From assembly GCF_002154225.1 (NCBI RefSeq), contig NZ_MTSE01000011.1, forward strand, positions 109,229-173,228: a stretch of 64,000 nt of DNA, given 5' to 3'. Below are positions 63,865-64,000 of the stretch, piece by piece. This DNA comes from Hymenobacter crusticola (GTDB lineage: Bacteria > Bacteroidota > Bacteroidia > Cytophagales > Hymenobacteraceae). The translations under genes were made by a program, and so were the position numbers. A model generated the notes under the pieces. That model was given only the letters and a program-made list of their open reading frames with translations, was not told the DNA's origin and did not search any database. The stretch's first letter is position 1; every line of letters begins with the position of its first letter.

Positions 63865-64000
63865 ATGCATTCTTCCCCAGCCGGCTTCCCGGCCGACCTC
63901 GCCGCTAACCACGAGCTGCTGCATTCCCTGCTGGAGGTTTCGCTGACGGGGATTATTCTGTTTCGTCCCGTGTACGCGGCCGGAGAAAGCGGTGAACTCG
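63865..64000 (+). CDS. start of a PAS-containing sensor protein (cut by the window edge)
   Basis: The first 45 codons from the ATG at 63865 are visible. The text HELLHSLLEVSLTGIILFRP aligns by eye with the N-terminal PAS start of the kinase at 60549 (SLLTTVLDVSSSGLVLCTPV), including the following Val-Tyr. So this is probably a second sensor kinase of the same type in tandem. The 295 bases before it contain no other gene. The rest lies outside the window. Confidence 0.7.
   Translation, partial: MHSSPAGFPADLAANHELLHSLLEVSLTGIILFRPVYAAGESGEL

Noticed and set aside
1..64000. CRISPR arrays, tRNA, rRNA, intact transposase genes
   Set aside because: I looked for regular repeats, cloverleaf-like sequences and transposase motifs and found none that I could support.

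Overview
The window looks like chromosomal DNA of a Hymenobacter-like member of the Bacteroidota (Cytophagales). The evidence is two SusC/SusD outer-membrane pairs, type IX secretion (T9SS) sorting domains, a DUF6377-type regulator, TAnnTTTG-like promoter elements, fairly high GC content and very frequent CTAG tetranucleotides. I saw no rRNA, tRNA, CRISPR array or intact insertion sequence.

Layout. 0-3 kb: an MscS-type channel and a small unknown gene. 3.0-17.6 kb: a long run of minus-strand genes reading SusC, SusD, Tat-exported TIM-barrel isomerase, GMC oxidoreductase, Tat-exported small subunit, Gfo/Idh/MocA oxidoreductase, cytosolic TIM-barrel isomerase, lipoprotein cytochrome c, nucleoside/sugar-type MFS permease, second Tat-exported TIM-barrel protein and a secreted DUF1080 protein. 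A 25-bp perfect terminator closes the run. Read together, these genes suggest that a glycoside is taken up by SusCD, oxidised in the periplasm to a 3-keto sugar with electrons going to cytochrome c, cleaved by DUF1080, and finished partly in the periplasm and partly in the cytosol. Divergent from SusC are a DUF6377 membrane regulator and an exported GH65 enzyme whose motifs look hydrolytic. 22.8-27.3 kb: small unknown genes, an XRE-type repressor with its own operator, and ribokinase. 27.8-41.2 kb: an N-terminally short ECF sigma factor, then a pectin locus (CE8 pectinesterase and PL1 pectate lyase, both with T9SS tails, a GH2 enzyme, and a convergent SusC/SusD pair).

41.4-53.4 kb: a redox/xenobiotic-type region with a metallo-hydrolase, a DHA2-type efflux pump, four short-chain dehydrogenases, two TetR regulators, an AraC regulator, a nitroreductase-family enzyme, an ABM monooxygenase, a ThuA-domain protein, the decayed C-terminal end of an RND efflux pump, and a second metallo-hydrolase. 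Both TetR genes have matching inverted repeats before themselves and before a neighbouring gene or operon, so the operator assignments come from the sequence itself.

54.4-64 kb: signal transduction. A multi-PAS HisKA_3 kinase and its NarL-type response regulator are 2 bases apart. They are followed by a STAS-like protein, a stand-alone CheB-type methylesterase, a PAS/GAF histidine kinase, and the start of a further PAS protein cut by the window edge.
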